Below, piece by piece: positions 52,884-63,999 of a stretch of DNA of 64,000 nt. The position numbers and the translations under genes are program-made. The notes under the pieces are model-generated. The model ran no database searches, had not been told where the DNA came from, and saw only the letters and a list, made by a program, of their open reading frames with translations. The first letter of the stretch is position 1, and every line of letters starts with the position of its first letter. The stretch comes from Chryseobacterium senegalense (GTDB taxonomy: Bacteria > Bacteroidota > Bacteroidia > Flavobacteriales > Weeksellaceae), in contig CYUH01000015.1 in NCBI GenBank assembly GCA_001403755.1, positions 288,589 through 352,588 of the forward strand, in the 5' to 3' direction.

Positions 52884-55800
52884 ATGAGTAAATCTAAAGC
52901 AGTCGCTAAAACTCAGGGAAACGAAAGAATCAATTTCTCCGCAGCAAAAGGAAGAATTGAAACTCCTGACTTTTTGGACATTCAGATCCAATCTTTCAAA
53001 GAATTTTTCCAGTTGGATACCCTTCCGGAGCAAAGAGTAAACGAAACTCTTTACAAAACCTTTGAAGAAAATTTCCCAATTACCGATTCCAGAAACCAGT
53101 TTGTACTGGAGTTTTTGGATTATTTGGTTGATTCACCGCGCTACTCGATCGACGAGTGTGTGGAAAGAGGACTGACCTATTCAGTTCCTTTGAAAGCCCG
53201 ACTTAAATTGTATTGTACTGACCCTGAACATGAAGATTTTCAGACCGTTGTACAAGATGTGTATTTAGGTCCGGTTCCTTATATGACGCCTTCTGGTTCA
53301 TTTATTATTAATGGTGCAGAGCGTGTAATCGTAACTCAGTTGCACCGTTCTCCGGGGGTATTCTTTGGTCAAACTTACCATGCCAACGGAACCAAGTTGT
53401 ACTATTCCAGAATTATCCCGTTTAAAGGATCTTGGATGGAATTTACAACCGACATCAATAACGTAATGTACGCTTACATCGACCGTAAGAAAAAATTACC
53501 GTTAACAACTTTATTGAGAGCAATCGGGTATGAATCCGATAAAGATATCCTTCAGATTTTTGACCTTGCGGAAGAAGTGAAAGTTTCTAAAGCAGCATTG
53601 AAAAAAGTAGAAGGTAGAACTTTGGCTGCGAGAGTTTTGAACACTTGGTTTGAAGATTTTGTGGACGAAGATACAGGTGAAGTTGTTTCTATCGAAAGAA
53701 ACGAAATCATCCTTGATCGTGAAACTATTCTTGAAAAAGAACATTTAGACCTAATTTTGGATGCTGGTGTGAAATCAATCTTGATTCATAAAGAAAATTC
53801 AAACGAATTCTCTATCATCCAGAATACTTTACAAAAAGACCCTACCAACTCCGAAAAAGAAGCGGTGGAGTATATCTATCGTCAGTTGCGTAACGCAGAT
53901 CCACCAGATGAGGAAACTGCAAGAGGAATCATCGAAAAATTATTCTTCTCAGAACAGCGTTATTCATTAGGAGAAGTTGGTCGCTATAGATTGAACAAAA
54001 AATTAGGATTAAATATTCCTGAAAAAACGGAAGTTTTAACCAAAGAAGATATCATTTCGATTGTAAGACACTTAATCGAATTGGTAAACTCCAAAGCGGA
54101 AGTGGATGATATCGATCACTTATCGAACAGAAGAATTAAAACTGTCGGTGAGCAATTGGCAGGGCAGTTTGGTGTAGGTCTTTCAAGAATTGCAAGAACA
54201 ATTCGTGAGAGAATGAATGTTAGAGATAATGAAATCTTTACTCCTATTGATCTTGTTAACGCGAAAACTTTAACATCAGTTATTAACTCATTCTTTGGTA
54301 CCAACCAGCTTTCTCAGTTCATGGACCAAACCAACCCACTATCAGAAATCACGCACAAGCGTCGTCTTTCTGCCCTGGGACCTGGTGGTTTATCAAGAGA
54401 AAGAGCAGGTTTCGAGGTACGTGACGTTCACCATACTCACTATGGTCGTATCTGTCCGATCGAAACTCCGGAAGGACCAAACATTGGTTTGATTTCTTCT
54501 TTGGGAATCTACGCGAAAATCAACAACTTAGGTTTCATCGAAACGCCTTACCGTAAAGTAAACAACGGAAAAGTTGACCTTAAAACTCCTGCAGTTTTCT
54601 TAAATGCTGAAGATGAAGAAGAAAAAGTTATTGCTCAGGCGAACGTCGAAATGAACGAAGACGGAACAATCTCTACAGACCGTGTAATTGCACGTCTGGA
54701 TGGTGATTATCCGGTAGTAGAGCCACAACAAGTTGACTTGATCGATGTAGCGCCAAACCAGATTTCCGGTATTTCTGCTTCATTAATTCCGTTCCTGGAG
54801 CATGATGATGCGAACCGTGCATTGATGGGATCCAACATGATGCGTCAGGCAGTTCCTTTGTTGAAGCCACAAGCTCCAATCGTAGGTACTGGCTTGGAAC
54901 AACAAGTTGCTAAAGATTCAAGAATCTTGATTAATGCTGAAGGAAACGGTACGGTAGAGTACGTAGATGCTGATAAAATCACCATTAAATACGAAAGAAG
55001 CGAAGACGATGATTTAGTATCATTCGAATCTGCGACTAAAACTTATAAACTGACCAAGTTCAGAAAAACCAACCAAAGTACAACCATCACTTTGAGACCA
55101 AACGTAAGAGTAGGTGATAAAGTTCAGAAAGGGCAGGTACTTTGCGACGGTTATGCAACTGAAAACGGAGAGTTGGCATTAGGTAGAAACCTTGTGGTAG
55201 CCTTCATGCCTTGGAAAGGATACAACTTTGAGGATGCAATCGTAATTAACGAGAAAGTAGTTCGTGAGGACTGGTTTACTTCAATCCACGTGGATGAGTA
55301 TTCACTGGAAGTTCGTGATACCAAATTAGGTATGGAAGAATTGACCGCTGATATTCCAAACGTTTCTGAAGAAGCTACAAAAGATCTTGACGAAAATGGT
55401 ATGATCCGTATCGGAGCTGATGTGAAGCCTGGAGATATCATGATTGGTAAAATTACTCCAAAAGGTGAATCTGATCCAACTCCGGAAGAAAAACTATTGA
55501 GAGCAATCTTCGGTGACAAAGCCGGTGATGTGAAAGATGCTTCTTTGAAAGCAGATTCTTCATTAAGAGGAGTTGTAATCGACAAGAAATTGTTCTCAAG
55601 AAACATCAAGGACAAAAAGAAAAGATCCGAGGAGAAACTTAAACTTGAGGAAATCGAAAATACGTACAAAGCGAAATTCGACGAATTAAGAAATACCCTT
55701 CTCGAAAAATTAGGAACTTTGGTGAACGGTAAAACTTCGCAAGGTGTGAAAAACGATCTTGATGAAGAAATCATCGGCAAAGGAGTGAAATTTACGACCA

Positions 55801-56711
55801 AATTACTTCAAAGTGTTGAAGATTATGTAAACGTAAGTGGAGCAGACTGGACCGTAGATGCAGATAAAAATGAATTGGTTAAACAATTAATTCACAACTA
55901 CAAAATCAAATTCAACGATATCCAAGGGGTTAAAAACCGTGAGAAATTTGCAATCTCAATCGGGGACGAACTTCCAGCCGGTATCATTAAACTTGCTAAA
56001 GTTTACATCGCTAAAAAACGTAAACTGAATGTAGGGGATAAAATGGCAGGACGTCACGGTAATAAAGGTATCGTATCAAGAATCGTTCGTGAAGAAGATA
56101 TGCCATTCCTAGAAGACGGAACTCCTGTTGATATCGTGCTGAACCCACTTGGGGTACCTTCACGTATGAACATCGGGCAGATCTACGAAACCGTTCTTGG
56201 ATGGGCTGGTCAGAAATTAGGATTGAAATTCGCTACACCGATCTTCGATGGTGCTAATATCGATCAAATCACTGAGTACACCAACCAAGCAGGGCTTCCA
56301 GAATTCGGTTCTACTTATCTATATGATGGTGGTACCGGAGATCGATTCTCTCAACCGGCTACAGTAGGAGTAATTTATATGCTGAAACTAGGACACATGG
56401 TTGATGACAAAATGCACGCACGTTCTATCGGACCTTATTCATTAATTACGCAGCAACCTTTAGGTGGTAAAGCGCAGTTTGGTGGACAAAGATTTGGTGA
56501 GATGGAGGTTTGGGCACTTGAAGCATTCGGTGCATCCAATATCCTTAGAGAAATCCTTACCGTGAAATCGGATGACGTGATTGGTAGAGCGAAAACTTAT
56601 GAAGCCATCGCGAAAGGTGAAGCAATGCCTGAACCAGGTATTCCGGAATCTTTCAACGTATTACTTCACGAGTTGCAAGGTCTTGGCCTTGATATAAGAT
56701 TGGAGGAGTAA
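52884..56711 (+). CDS. rpoB: RNA polymerase beta subunit
   Basis: A 1275-residue RpoB. The rifampicin region is present with wild-type residues: S477-QFMD481, H491 and S496 (matching E. coli S512-D516, H526, S531) within [17 protein letters not shown]. Later catalytic-core segments include [35 protein letters not shown] and the C-terminal [20 protein letters not shown]. Preceded by its own promoter and long leader rather than by rplL; rpoC follows after 111 bases. Confidence 0.98.
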   Translation: MSKSKAVAKTQGNERINFSAAKGRIETPDFLDIQIQSFKEFFQLDTLPEQRVNETLYKTFEENFPITDSRNQFVLEFLDYLVDSPRYSIDECVERGLTYSVPLKARLKLYCTDPEHEDFQTVVQDVYLGPVPYMTPSGSFIINGAERVIVTQLHRSPGVFFGQTYHANGTKLYYSRIIPFKGSWMEFTTDINNVMYAYIDRKKKLPLTTLLRAIGYESDKDILQIFDLAEEVKVSKAALKKVEGRTLAARVLNTWFEDFVDEDTGEVVSIERNEIILDRETILEKEHLDLILDAGVKSILIHKENSNEFSIIQNTLQKDPTNSEKEAVEYIYRQLRNADPPDEETARGIIEKLFFSEQRYSLGEVGRYRLNKKLGLNIPEKTEVLTKEDIISIVRHLIELVNSKAEVDDIDHLSNRRIKTVGEQLAGQFGVGLSRIARTIRERMNVRDNEIFTPIDLVNAKTLTSVINSFFGTNQLSQFMDQTNPLSEITHKRRLSALGPGGLSRERAGFEVRDVHHTHYGRICPIETPEGPNIGLISSLGIYAKINNLGFIETPYRKVNNGKVDLKTPAVFLNAEDEEEKVIAQANVEMNEDGTISTDRVIARLDGDYPVVEPQQVDLIDVAPNQISGISASLIPFLEHDDANRALMGSNMMRQAVPLLKPQAPIVGTGLEQQVAKDSRILINAEGNGTVEYVDADKITIKYERSEDDDLVSFESATKTYKLTKFRKTNQSTTITLRPNVRVGDKVQKGQVLCDGYATENGELALGRNLVVAFMPWKGYNFEDAIVINEKVVREDWFTSIHVDEYSLEVRDTKLGMEELTADIPNVSEEATKDLDENGMIRIGADVKPGDIMIGKITPKGESDPTPEEKLLRAIFGDKAGDVKDASLKADSSLRGVVIDKKLFSRNIKDKKKRSEEKLKLEEIENTYKAKFDELRNTLLEKLGTLVNGKTSQGVKNDLDEEIIGKGVKFTTKLLQSVEDYVNVSGADWTVDADKNELVKQLIHNYKIKFNDIQGVKNREKFAISIGDELPAGIIKLAKVYIAKKRKLNVGDKMAGRHGNKGIVSRIVREEDMPFLEDGTPVDIVLNPLGVPSRMNIGQIYETVLGWAGQKLGLKFATPIFDGANIDQITEYTNQAGLPEFGSTYLYDGGTGDRFSQPATVGVIYMLKLGHMVDDKMHARSIGPYSLITQQPLGGKAQFGGQRFGEMEVWALEAFGASNILREILTVKSDDVIGRAKTYEAIAKGEAMPEPGIPESFNVLLHELQGLGLDIRLEE

Positions 56712-56822
56712 GTTAAAAGTTTAATTATTAAAAAATTAAATCATTAATTAACTCCAAGACGATAAGAACGAAAGTTATTTTTTAAAGCTTTCAATCTTTT
56801 AATCTTTTAATCAAAATAAAAA
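56712..56822 (+). other. rpoB-rpoC spacer with TTTTAATC-type repeat
   Basis: AT-rich spacer with the degenerate repeat TTTCAATCTTTTAATCTTTT (about 56788-56807) just before rpoC. No terminator or TAnnTTTG was seen, so rpoC is expected on the rpoB transcript. Confidence 0.5.
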
Positions 56823-59800
56823 ATGTCAAATAAAAATAAAACAAGTAATTTCAGTAAAATTACGATCGGTCTTGCTTCTCCTGAATCTATTCTACAGGAT
56901 TCAAGAGGTGAAGTTTTAAAACCGGAAACCATCAACTACAGAACTCACAAACCGGAAAGAGACGGCTTGTTCTGCGAGAAAATATTCGGTCCTGTAAAGG
57001 ATTACGAATGTGCTTGTGGTAAATACAAGAGAATCCGATACAAAGGAATCGTTTGTGACCGTTGTGGGGTAGAAGTTACCGAGAAAAAAGTACGTAGAGA
57101 AAGAATTGGCCATATCGGACTGGTAGTTCCTGTAGCTCACATCTGGTATTTCCGTTCTTTACCGAACAAAATCGGTTACCTTTTAGGTTTACCTTCCAAA
57201 AAATTGGACATGATTATCTATTACGAAAGATATGTGGTGATCCAGCCAGGTATTGCTAAAAAAGCTGACGGTTCCGATTTCGAAGACAAAGAATTCTTAA
57301 CAGAAGAGGAATATCTAGATATTTTAGATACGCTTCCTGTTGAAAATCAATATCTTGATGATTCTGACCCGAATAAATTTGTTGCCAAAATGGGAGCTGA
57401 AGCGGTTGAAGAATTATTGAAAAGAATCGACCTAGATTCGCTTTCTTTCGATTTGCGTCATAAAGCGCATAACGAATCTTCAAAACAAAGAAGAACAGAA
57501 GCCCTAAAAAGATTAAATGTTGTTGAAGCCATCCGTGGTGCAAACACCAGAATGATCAACAAACCTGAATGGATGGTAATGCGCGTTCTTCCTGTTATTC
57601 CACCTGAACTAAGACCATTAGTTCCATTGGATGGAGGGCGTTTCGCAACTTCAGATTTAAATGATCTTTACCGAAGAGTAATTATCAGAAACAACCGATT
57701 GAAGAGACTTTTAGAGATTAAAGCTCCTGAAGTAATCTTGAGAAACGAAAAGCGTATGCTTCAGGAATCCGTAGATTCATTATTCGATAATACAAGAAAA
57801 TCTTCAGCGGTAAAATCTGAATCAAACAGACCTTTGAAATCACTTTCCGATTCATTGAAAGGTAAGCAAGGTCGTTTCCGTCAGAACTTATTGGGTAAAC
57901 GTGTGGATTATTCAGCGCGTTCCGTAATTGTTGTAGGTCCAAACCTTCAGCTTCACGAGTGCGGTATTCCAAAAGATATGGCTGCGGAACTTTACAAACC
58001 GTTCATCATTAGAAAACTGATTGAAAGAGGTATTGTAAAAACCGTAAAATCGGCTAAGAGAATCATCGACAGAAAAGAACCTGTCGTTTATGACATCCTT
58101 GAAAACGTGATGAAAGGTCACCCAGTTTTATTAAACAGGGCACCTACTTTGCACAGATTGGGTATTCAGGCGTTCCAGCCAAAAATGATCGAAGGTAAAG
58201 CGATTCAGTTGCACCCACTGGTTACTACGGCGTTCAACGCGGATTTCGATGGTGACCAGATGGCGGTACACTTACCATTAGGTCCGGAAGCGATTTTAGA
58301 AGCTCAATTATTGATGTTGGGTTCTCAGAACATCTTGAACCCAGCAAATGGTTCTCCAATTACGGTACCATCTCAGGACATGGTTTTGGGTCTTTATTTC
58401 ATGACCAAGCAATTGGATTCTACAGATACGATGAAGGTGAAAGGCGAAGGTTTAGCTTTCTATTCACCGGAAGAAGTGGAAATCGCTTACGCAGAAGGAC
58501 AAGTTTCTTTAAATGCTAAAGTAAGATGTAGATTACCAATCAAAGAAGATGGCGTAATCACCACAAAACTTACCGAAACTACCGTTGGAAGAATTTTATT
58601 CAACCAAATTGTACCAAAAGAATCAGGATATATCAATGAACTTTTAACAAAAAAATCATTGAGAAACGTTATTGGTAGAGTTTTAGCAGATACCGATTTC
58701 CCAACGACTGTGAAATTCCTTGATGATATGAAGAACTTAGGTTATTCTAATGCATTCAAAGGAGGTTTATCATTTAGTTTAGGAGATATCGTGATCCCTG
58801 CTGAAAAGAAAACCATGATCGCGGAAGCGGTTGCTAACGTTGATGAAATTAAGGCCAACTATAACATGGGTCTTATTACTGATACAGAACGTTATAACCA
58901 GGTGATCGACGTGTGGACCAATACCAACGCAGGATTAACCGAGATGATTATGAGCAGAATGAAAACCGACCAAGGTGGGTTCAACTCTGTATACATGATG
59001 CTTGATTCCGGAGCGAGGGGTTCAAAAGAACAGATTCGTCAGTTATCCGGAATGAGAGGTTTGATGGCAAAACCACAAAAAGCAGGTTCTACCGGAGCAG
59101 AAATTATCGAAAACCCAATTGTTGCAAACTTTAAAGAAGGTCTTTCGATCCTTGAGTACTTTATCTCTACTCACGGTGCACGTAAAGGTCTTGCGGATAC
59201 CGCTCTTAAAACTGCCGATGCTGGTTATTTAACCAGAAGATTGGTCGACGTTGCTCAGGATGTGATCATCACTGAAAACGACTGTGGAACTTTAAGAGGA
59301 ACAGAAATTACTCCATTAAAGAAAAACGACGAAATCGTAGAGAGACTTTCTGAAAGAATCTTAGGTAGAGTTTCTCTTCACAATGTTTACGATCCGGAAA
59401 CAGATGAAGTAATCGCTTATGCTGATGATTTGATTAATGAAGCTTTAGCGAAAAAAATCGAAGCTGCAGGAATTGAAGCAGTGGAAGTTCGTTCACCGCT
59501 TACTTGTGAAACCAAGAAAGGAATCTGTGCGAAATGTTATGGTAGAAACTTGGCAACAGGTAAGCCAATCCACATGGGTGAGGCAGTAGGAGTTATCGCA
59601 GCACAATCCATCGGGGAACCGGGAACTCAGTTAACATTGAGAACCTTCCACCAAGGGGGTACTGCAGGAAACATCTCAGAAAACCCATCGATTGTTGCAC
59701 GTCGCGACGGTATCGTGGAAATGGACGAGGTGAGAACGGTAACTTCGGAAAACGAAGAAGGCGTAAAAGCTGAAATCCTTGTTTCTCGTTCAACAGAATT

Positions 59801-61088
59801 CCGTTTAGTAGCTGATAACGCTGCGAGAACACCGCTGATGATTGCTAACGTTCCTTACGGTTCTGAATTATTAGTAAAACCTGGTGATAAAGTGAAAAAA
59901 GGGGATACCATTGCGAAATGGGATCCATATAACGCGGTAATCATTGCCGAATCTGCCGGTAAAGTAGAGTATGAAGACATCATCCAAGGGATCTCATTCC
60001 AATTGGAAATCGATGAGCAAACTGGTTTCGAAGAGAAAGTAATTTCTGAATCTAGAAACAAGAAAGCCGTACCAACCTTGAAAGTTGTAGATTCAAAAGG
60101 AGTTGAACAAAAAGCATATAACCTTCCGGTTGGTGCCCACCTTATGGTAAATGACGGGGAAAAAATTAAGGCGGGTAAAGTCTTAATCAAAATCCCAAGA
60201 AAATCTGCGAAAGCAGGGGATATCACAGGAGGTCTTCCACGTGTTACCGAACTTTTCGAAGCAAGAAATCCATCGAACCCTGCAGTAGTTACAGAAATCG
60301 ACGGGGTAGTTTCTTACGGAAAAATCAAGCGTGGTAACCGTGAATTGATTGTGGAAGCAAAAACCGGAGAAATCTCTAAATACTTGGTAAAACTTTCTAA
60401 CCAGATCCTTGTTCAAGAAAATGACTTCGTTACTGCTGGTTCGCCACTTTCCGACGGATCTATCACTCCGGACGATATCCTGAAAATCAAAGGGCCAACT
60501 GCGGTTCAGGAATATTTGGTAAATGAAATTCAGGAGGTTTACCGTCTTCAAGGGGTAAAAATCGATGATAAACACTTCGAAATTATCGTAAGACAGATGA
60601 TGACCAAAGTCAACATTGTGGATGGCGGTGATACCCAATTCCTTGAAGGTGCATTAGAACATAAATTCGATTTCTTGGAAGAAAATAACCGTGTATTCGG
60701 ATTAAAAGTGGTAACAGATGCTGGTGATTCAAAAGAATTTAAGCCAGGACAAATGATTACTGCTAGAGAACTAAGAGACGAAAACTCTAAACTGAAACGT
60801 GAAGATTTAGAATTAGTACAAGTGCGTGAAGCATTACCTGCAACAGCAACCCCTGTATTACAAGGGATCACTAGAGCAGCGCTCCAAACCAAATCCTTCA
60901 TGTCGGCAGCTTCCTTCCAGGAAACTACAAAAGTTCTCAACGAGGCAGCGGTATCCGGAAAAGTAGATTACCTGACAGGTCTGAAAGAAAACGTAATTGT
61001 AGGTCACAGAATTCCTGCAGGTACCGGTCTTAAGGATTATCAAAATATAATAGTAGGGTCTAAAAAAGAATTTGAAGACTTGAACTAA
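56823..61088 (+). CDS. rpoC: RNA polymerase beta-prime subunit
   Basis: A 1421-residue RpoC. The N-terminal zinc site is C63-x-C65 ... C78-x-x-C81 ([15 protein letters not shown]); the catalytic magnesium loop [12 protein letters not shown] has aspartates 474, 476 and 478; the second zinc site is [15 protein letters not shown]; the trigger-loop/bridge region includes [20 protein letters not shown]. Full length with intact C-terminus. A DUF3467 gene follows in the same direction. Confidence 0.98.
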   Translation: MSNKNKTSNFSKITIGLASPESILQDSRGEVLKPETINYRTHKPERDGLFCEKIFGPVKDYECACGKYKRIRYKGIVCDRCGVEVTEKKVRRERIGHIGLVVPVAHIWYFRSLPNKIGYLLGLPSKKLDMIIYYERYVVIQPGIAKKADGSDFEDKEFLTEEEYLDILDTLPVENQYLDDSDPNKFVAKMGAEAVEELLKRIDLDSLSFDLRHKAHNESSKQRRTEALKRLNVVEAIRGANTRMINKPEWMVMRVLPVIPPELRPLVPLDGGRFATSDLNDLYRRVIIRNNRLKRLLEIKAPEVILRNEKRMLQESVDSLFDNTRKSSAVKSESNRPLKSLSDSLKGKQGRFRQNLLGKRVDYSARSVIVVGPNLQLHECGIPKDMAAELYKPFIIRKLIERGIVKTVKSAKRIIDRKEPVVYDILENVMKGHPVLLNRAPTLHRLGIQAFQPKMIEGKAIQLHPLVTTAFNADFDGDQMAVHLPLGPEAILEAQLLMLGSQNILNPANGSPITVPSQDMVLGLYFMTKQLDSTDTMKVKGEGLAFYSPEEVEIAYAEGQVSLNAKVRCRLPIKEDGVITTKLTETTVGRILFNQIVPKESGYINELLTKKSLRNVIGRVLADTDFPTTVKFLDDMKNLGYSNAFKGGLSFSLGDIVIPAEKKTMIAEAVANVDEIKANYNMGLITDTERYNQVIDVWTNTNAGLTEMIMSRMKTDQGGFNSVYMMLDSGARGSKEQIRQLSGMRGLMAKPQKAGSTGAEIIENPIVANFKEGLSILEYFISTHGARKGLADTALKTADAGYLTRRLVDVAQDVIITENDCGTLRGTEITPLKKNDEIVERLSERILGRVSLHNVYDPETDEVIAYADDLINEALAKKIEAAGIEAVEVRSPLTCETKKGICAKCYGRNLATGKPIHMGEAVGVIAAQSIGEPGTQLTLRTFHQGGTAGNISENPSIVARRDGIVEMDEVRTVTSENEEGVKAEILVSRSTEFRLVADNAARTPLMIANVPYGSELLVKPGDKVKKGDTIAKWDPYNAVIIAESAGKVEYEDIIQGISFQLEIDEQTGFEEKVISESRNKKAVPTLKVVDSKGVEQKAYNLPVGAHLMVNDGEKIKAGKVLIKIPRKSAKAGDITGGLPRVTELFEARNPSNPAVVTEIDGVVSYGKIKRGNRELIVEAKTGEISKYLVKLSNQILVQENDFVTAGSPLSDGSITPDDILKIKGPTAVQEYLVNEIQEVYRLQGVKIDDKHFEIIVRQMMTKVNIVDGGDTQFLEGALEHKFDFLEENNRVFGLKVVTDAGDSKEFKPGQMITARELRDENSKLKREDLELVQVREALPATATPVLQGITRAALQTKSFMSAASFQETTKVLNEAAVSGKVDYLTGLKENVIVGHRIPAGTGLKDYQNIIVGSKKEFEDLN

Positions 61089-61205
61089 TAATATTTTAGA
61101 CAATAGAACTCAGATTTCAGTTATTCATTTCCTGAAGTCTGAGCTCTAAAGTCTAAAATTTTTTTATATTTACCATTCAATATTTAATATTTATAATTTC
61201 ACAAA

Positions 61206-61511
61206 ATGGACAACAACCAAAACAACGACCAAAACAACATCAACATCAACTTAAACGAGATGATCGCAGCAGGTGTTTACTGTAACCTAGCTTTAGTTAA
61301 TCATTCTCCTTCAGAATTTGTAGTAGATTTTATCCAATTGATGCCGGGTGTGCAACAAGCTAACGTTCGTTCAAGAGTAATCTTGGCACCTTTGCATGCA
61401 AAAAGAGTATTGAATGCTTTACAACAAAATGTTGCAAACTATGAGCAACAATTTGGCGAAATTAAAGAGGTTGAGCCTTTCGTAGTAGGTCAAAACAACG
61501 TTCAGGCATAA
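61206..61511 (+). CDS. DUF3467 protein
   Basis: A 101-residue protein of DUF3467: an Asn-rich start (MDNNQNNDQNNININLNE), then YCNLALVNHSPSEFVVDFI, LMPGVQQANVRSRVILAPLH and AKRVLNALQQNVANYEQQFG. Function unknown. In Bacteroidota this family is repeatedly found just after rpoC (established from genome comparisons, as I recall), so a role tied to transcription has been guessed but not shown. It lies 117 bases after rpoC and is followed by a terminator, the probable end of the rpoBC operon. Confidence 0.85.
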   Translation: MDNNQNNDQNNININLNEMIAAGVYCNLALVNHSPSEFVVDFIQLMPGVQQANVRSRVILAPLHAKRVLNALQQNVANYEQQFGEIKEVEPFVVGQNNVQA

Positions 61512-61535
61512 GCCAAAGCGTTTTGCAAAATACAG

Positions 61536-61565
61536 ATCCCAACTTCACGGTTGGGATTTTTTTTT
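61536..61565 (+). terminator. Terminator of the rpoBC-DUF3467 unit
   Basis: ATCCCAAC (61536-61543) pairs with GTTGGGAT (61550-61557), then nine Ts. The 61566-61742 stretch beyond holds nothing recognised. Confidence 0.9.
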
Positions 61566-61742
61566 ACATGGAAATGGATAATAATTTAATTTTCGTAAAA
61601 GGGACATTTTAATAAGGATTACCGCAAAATTAAGAATGGCGCGCAGATTTATTGCAGAAAGTTGTTGCGGCTGGTGAAAATTTCAAAAAGAAACCGTCCT
61701 AAAACTTGGAGCGCGCTACTATCGCGATATAAAATCTCACCC

Positions 61743-62507
61743 TTAGAACTTCTCAGTTAAATATTTCCAATAGCGTTTAGGCAACCATTGAATGTGAAGT
61801 TTTGTGTTTTTTCTTTCGACAATATTGGTTTTGAAAAAATAACGTTGCCATAATTTCTGGTATTTCTTTTCTTCATCGTGGTGAAGGCTTTGCGAATTTC
61901 TTATCATTAAAATTTGATCTTCTTCCGGATAAAAAAAATCTGCGTTTATCAAGTCATAAAAGATTCCGTAATTTCTTTTCAAGTCGAAAATCATCCATTT
62001 CTGATCTTGATATCGATTTTTAAAATGATTTAATACCAAAGGCAATACATTAAAATCGGGCTCTACTTTTGAAAAATAAACATCATCCTTTAATTTTTCA
62101 AAACGGACAAAGGCTGTCATTCGGTGTTTTTCCCTGCCCACACTTTTACAGATTTTAGAAATTTCTAAAATATCCGGGTTTCCATAATCCTGCAGCACAT
62201 TTTCATTAGGATATTTCAGCGAGTGTTTCACCGCACTTAGAATCAGTCTTTCACGGTCTTTTCTTTCGGAAAGATAAACCCATAGTAAATTTTTGATGCC
62301 CTCCTTGCCTAAATTTTTCTCCAATCTTTGCAGCACGCGATCCGCTTTATCATTTTGGGGAATCACTTCGTGCACTTCAGCAAAGAAATTTTCCTGGTGA
62401 TAGTTTGATGAACTGATGATTTCTGCGTCCCTAAATTTATATTCGAAAATTTCGAAAATTGCGGTCAGCAAACCTTCAAAACTTCCGTTATAAAGCAGGA
62501 TGTTCAT
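61743..62507 (-). CDS. Putative DNA metabolism protein, TIGR03915/DUF4130 family
   Basis: A 254-residue protein: MNILLYNGSFEGLLTAIFEI at the start, ADRVLQRLEKNLGKEGIKNL, DILEISKICKSVGREKHRMT and FVRFEKLKDDVYFSKVEPDF, then KWMIFDLKRNYGIFYD and a C-terminal WLPKRYWKYL, the order typical of the DUF4130 family. Members pair with a radical SAM partner (as here, 3 bases upstream) or are fused to UdgX-like uracil-DNA-binding domains, hence the inferred DNA repair role; biochemistry is lacking. Second gene of a two-gene operon on the minus strand. Confidence 0.85.
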   Translation of the reverse strand: MNILLYNGSFEGLLTAIFEIFEYKFRDAEIISSSNYHQENFFAEVHEVIPQNDKADRVLQRLEKNLGKEGIKNLLWVYLSERKDRERLILSAVKHSLKYPNENVLQDYGNPDILEISKICKSVGREKHRMTAFVRFEKLKDDVYFSKVEPDFNVLPLVLNHFKNRYQDQKWMIFDLKRNYGIFYDLINADFFYPEEDQILMIRNSQSLHHDEEKKYQKLWQRYFFKTNIVERKNTKLHIQWLPKRYWKYLTEKF

Positions 62508-62510
62508 ATT

Positions 62511-63767
62511 TTAAAATAAACTAAGCTGTTGTGAAAATGGATTTTGAAATTTGGACTTCATTCCGGAAAGTAAAATTTTTCTCAAATTTTGCTCATCAAT
62601 CAAGCGGTTGAAAATATTTTCACTTTCAAACTCCACAAAATATTTGGCTCTGTTTACAGCGACCCCCATTTTTTGGAGATGTTCCAACGTAAGTTTCTGG
62701 AATTTTCTGGCCATCAAAATTTTACCGGTCGATTTTGTACCAATTCCAGGAACGCGCAAAATCATCTCTTTCGGCGCGGTGTTGATGTTCACAGGGAAAT
62801 GCTCGCGATTTCTTAGCGCCCATGCTAGTTTTGGATCCACTTCCAGATCAAGAAACGGATTATTTTTATCTAAAATTTCATCGGCACCAAATCCATAGAA
62901 ACGCATCAGCCAATCCGCCTGATATAAGCGGTTTTCCCGGAGAATGGGAACCTGAGAATGGATCGAAGGAAGGCGGCTGTCTTCCAAAACTGGTACATAG
63001 CCTGAGTAATAAACGCGTTTTAGATTAAAGTTTTGGTAAAAATGATTGGCTACCTTTATGATTTTTAAATCGGTTTCGTTGGTAGCTCCCACGATCATCT
63101 GTGTAGATTGACCGGCAGGTGCGAATTTCGGAATTTTTTTAAATATTTTTCTTTCGTCTTTATACAAAATCAATTCATTTTTAACAAAATCCATCGGCTT
63201 AATCATTTCTGCGTGGGATTTGTCGGGAGCCAATAGTTTCAGCCCTTGCTCAGTCGGAATTTCGATATTAATGGAAAGGCGGTCAGCATATAGCCCTGCC
63301 TCCTTCATCAGCTCTTCGCTAGCTCCAGGAATTGATTTTAGATGGATATAACCATTGAAACGATGCTCCGTGCGTAATTTCTTGGCAACACGAACCAAAC
63401 GTTCCATGGTGGTGTCTGCATCTTTGAAAATTCCTGAACTTAAAAAAAGACCTTCAATATAATTTCTGCGGTAAAAATTGATGGTTAAATCCACAACTTC
63501 TTCCACCGTGAAAGCGGCGCGTTTAATGTCGTTTGATTTTCGAGAAACACAATATGCACAATCAAAAATACAGTGATTAGTCAACAAAATTTTAAGCAAG
63601 GAAACGCATCTCCCATCTTCGGTGTAGGAATGACAAATACCAGAAGCATGACTATTTCCTAAACCTCCATTGTTTTTACGGTTTCCTCCACTTGAAGAGC
63701 AGGAAACATCGTACTTTGCAGCATCTGCAAGTATTTCCAATTTTTCCTGAATGCGTGAGAAATCCAT
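62511..63767 (-). CDS. Radical SAM protein with helix-hairpin-helix, TIGR03916 family (putative DNA repair)
   Basis: A 418-residue radical SAM protein. The [4Fe-4S] ligands are in CIFDCAYC (C-x3-C-x2-C); the residues GLFLSSGIFKD and HLKSIPGA continue the SAM barrel. Near the N-terminus, KYDVSCSSSGG and SGICHSYTEDGRC are family-specific Cys segments. Near the C-terminus, ILRVPGIGTKSTGKILMARK is a helix-hairpin-helix, indicating DNA contact. It matches the family annotated as putative DNA modification/repair radical SAM protein (TIGR03916), whose substrate is unknown. Co-transcribed with the DUF4130 gene, promoter at 63791. Confidence 0.88.
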   Translation of the reverse strand: MDFSRIQEKLEILADAAKYDVSCSSSGGNRKNNGGLGNSHASGICHSYTEDGRCVSLLKILLTNHCIFDCAYCVSRKSNDIKRAAFTVEEVVDLTINFYRRNYIEGLFLSSGIFKDADTTMERLVRVAKKLRTEHRFNGYIHLKSIPGASEELMKEAGLYADRLSINIEIPTEQGLKLLAPDKSHAEMIKPMDFVKNELILYKDERKIFKKIPKFAPAGQSTQMIVGATNETDLKIIKVANHFYQNFNLKRVYYSGYVPVLEDSRLPSIHSQVPILRENRLYQADWLMRFYGFGADEILDKNNPFLDLEVDPKLAWALRNREHFPVNINTAPKEMILRVPGIGTKSTGKILMARKFQKLTLEHLQKMGVAVNRAKYFVEFESENIFNRLIDEQNLRKILLSGMKSKFQNPFSQQLSLF

Positions 63768-63790
63768 TATATTATGTTAAATTAAACAAA

Positions 63791-63798
63791 CAAATTTA
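63791..63798 (-). promoter_or_regulatory. Promoter of the radical SAM-DUF4130 operon, -7 box TAAATTTG
   Basis: Read on the minus strand, TAAATTTG is a perfect TAnnTTTG, 23 bases upstream of the ATG at 63767. Confidence 0.6.
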
Positions 63799-63852
63799 AA
63801 AAAAAATGATGAAAAAGAGTAGGTTTTAAATCATAAAATTTAAATTATTTTT

Positions 63853-63879
63853 AAAAAAAATCCCATCCGAAGATGGGAA
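63853..63879 (-). terminator. Terminator of the gene entering from the right
   Basis: TCCCATC-CGAA-GATGGGA (63861-63878), with the A run at 63853-63860 acting as a T run on the minus strand. Confidence 0.85.
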
Positions 63880-63902
63880 TAATTGGTTGTCGAAGAGGGG
63901 TC

Positions 63903-63999
63903 TTAAAGTGGAACCATCTCCGTAACTTCCACATCGTATCCACCGACCAATGGCTTTTGATTCACGTTTTGTGTGATCACTCGGAATTTTGTAATTCCC
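63903..63999 (-). CDS. Unrecognised protein, C-terminal end (partial)
   Basis: On the minus strand the last 31 codons of a frame reach the edge: GITKFRVITQNVNQKPLVGG then YDVEVTEMVPL, stop at 63903-63905. A terminator directly downstream supports it as a real gene end. Beta-strand-rich; too short to name. Confidence 0.55.
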   Translation of the reverse strand, partial: GITKFRVITQNVNQKPLVGGYDVEVTEMVPL

